Shown here one piece after another: positions 63,914-64,000 of a stretch of 64,000 nucleotides of DNA. The position numbers and the translations under genes were made by a program. The stretch comes from Sulfitobacter sp. F26204. GTDB taxonomy: Bacteria > Pseudomonadota > Alphaproteobacteria > Rhodobacterales > Rhodobacteraceae. Under the pieces are notes generated by a model that worked only from the letters and a program-made list of their open reading frames with translations, searched no databases and was not told the DNA's origin. Numbering within the stretch: the stretch's first letter is position 1; each line of letters starts with the position of its first letter. The stretch lies in assembly GCF_026410305.1 (NCBI RefSeq), contig NZ_JAPMLQ010000001.1, forward strand, positions 558,001 through 622,000, given 5' to 3'.

Positions 63914-63946
63914 GTAGGGCCAGACCTTATGAAATGGTAGCGCCAG
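63914..63946 (-). promoter_or_regulatory. Putative TauR direct repeats upstream of tpa
   Basis: On the minus strand CTGGCGCTAC (63946-63937) and CTGGCCCTAC (63923-63914) are direct repeats differing by one base, with starts 23 bp apart. They match 7 and 8 of 10 positions of the recalled TauR repeat and lie about 90-120 bases before the tpa ATG, nearly the same distance and orientation as the pair before xsc. No gene is visible in the remaining 63826-64000 flank. Confidence 0.55.
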
Positions 63947-64000
63947 AATCTTTGGGTGTCTAATGGTTATGGGATTCCAGGTGACGCACTACGATAGGTT

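Overview
The window reads as a chromosomal segment of a marine alphaproteobacterium of the Roseobacter group (Rhodobacterales). This is inferred from moderately high GC, tight ATGA-coupled gene pairs, families I associate with Rhodobacteraceae (DUF6638-like, DUF1523-like, GT14/DUF5928-like, BrnA-like), and a complete desulfonation module of taurine-pyruvate aminotransferase, TauR, Xsc, Pta and SoeABC. Coding density is high: no gene-free gap exceeds about 265 bases, and I saw no tRNA, rRNA, CRISPR array or insertion sequence.

Left end (1-5.7 kb): a plus-strand operon of a truncated unknown gene, a AAA ATPase, an AT-rich one-TM protein that looks acquired, a DUF6638-like protein and two small membrane proteins. 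A strongly self-complementary 112-base element with four nested or adjacent stems sits just before the DUF6638-like start and overlaps its ribosome binding site. 5.7-9.3 kb: a core-2-type glycosyltransferase divergent from a sulfotransferase, then a lone coiled-coil / hydrophobic-core protein with the layout of alpha-helical pore-forming toxins.

9.4-30 kb: housekeeping and nitrogen genes (LysR, smpB, GST, sseA, aminotransferase, glnK-amtB), a PBP1A-type synthase, an orphan type I secretion ABC/HlyD pair, a coupled string of RidA, GDPD, FemAB-like, phhB and mscS, then a peroxiredoxin, a ferredoxin-reductase-like flavoprotein, rsmD, a second aminotransferase, map and sfsA. 30-50 kb: CinA-N domain, GNATs, OmpA-type and glycine-zipper envelope proteins, zntB, fadH, rppH, adenosine kinase, endonuclease III divergent from an Ada-type regulator, a MaoC-type hydratase, a split MnmC pair (mnmD plus a separate FAD oxidase), a lytic transglycosylase and dapA.

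Right end (50.8-64 kb): the sulfonate module, all on the minus strand. Tpa transfers the taurine amino group to pyruvate, Xsc splits sulfoacetaldehyde into acetyl phosphate and sulfite, Pta makes acetyl-CoA, and sulfite is either oxidised by the cytoplasm-facing SoeABC complex or exported by a TSUP permease. Paired 10-bp direct repeats resembling TauR sites, with starts 22-23 bp apart, lie upstream of xsc, tauR and tpa, which argues for one regulon. Between tauR and tpa lie a frameshifted BrnA-like gene, a GNAT and a small lipoprotein. No taurine transporter is in the window; it may lie beyond position 64000.
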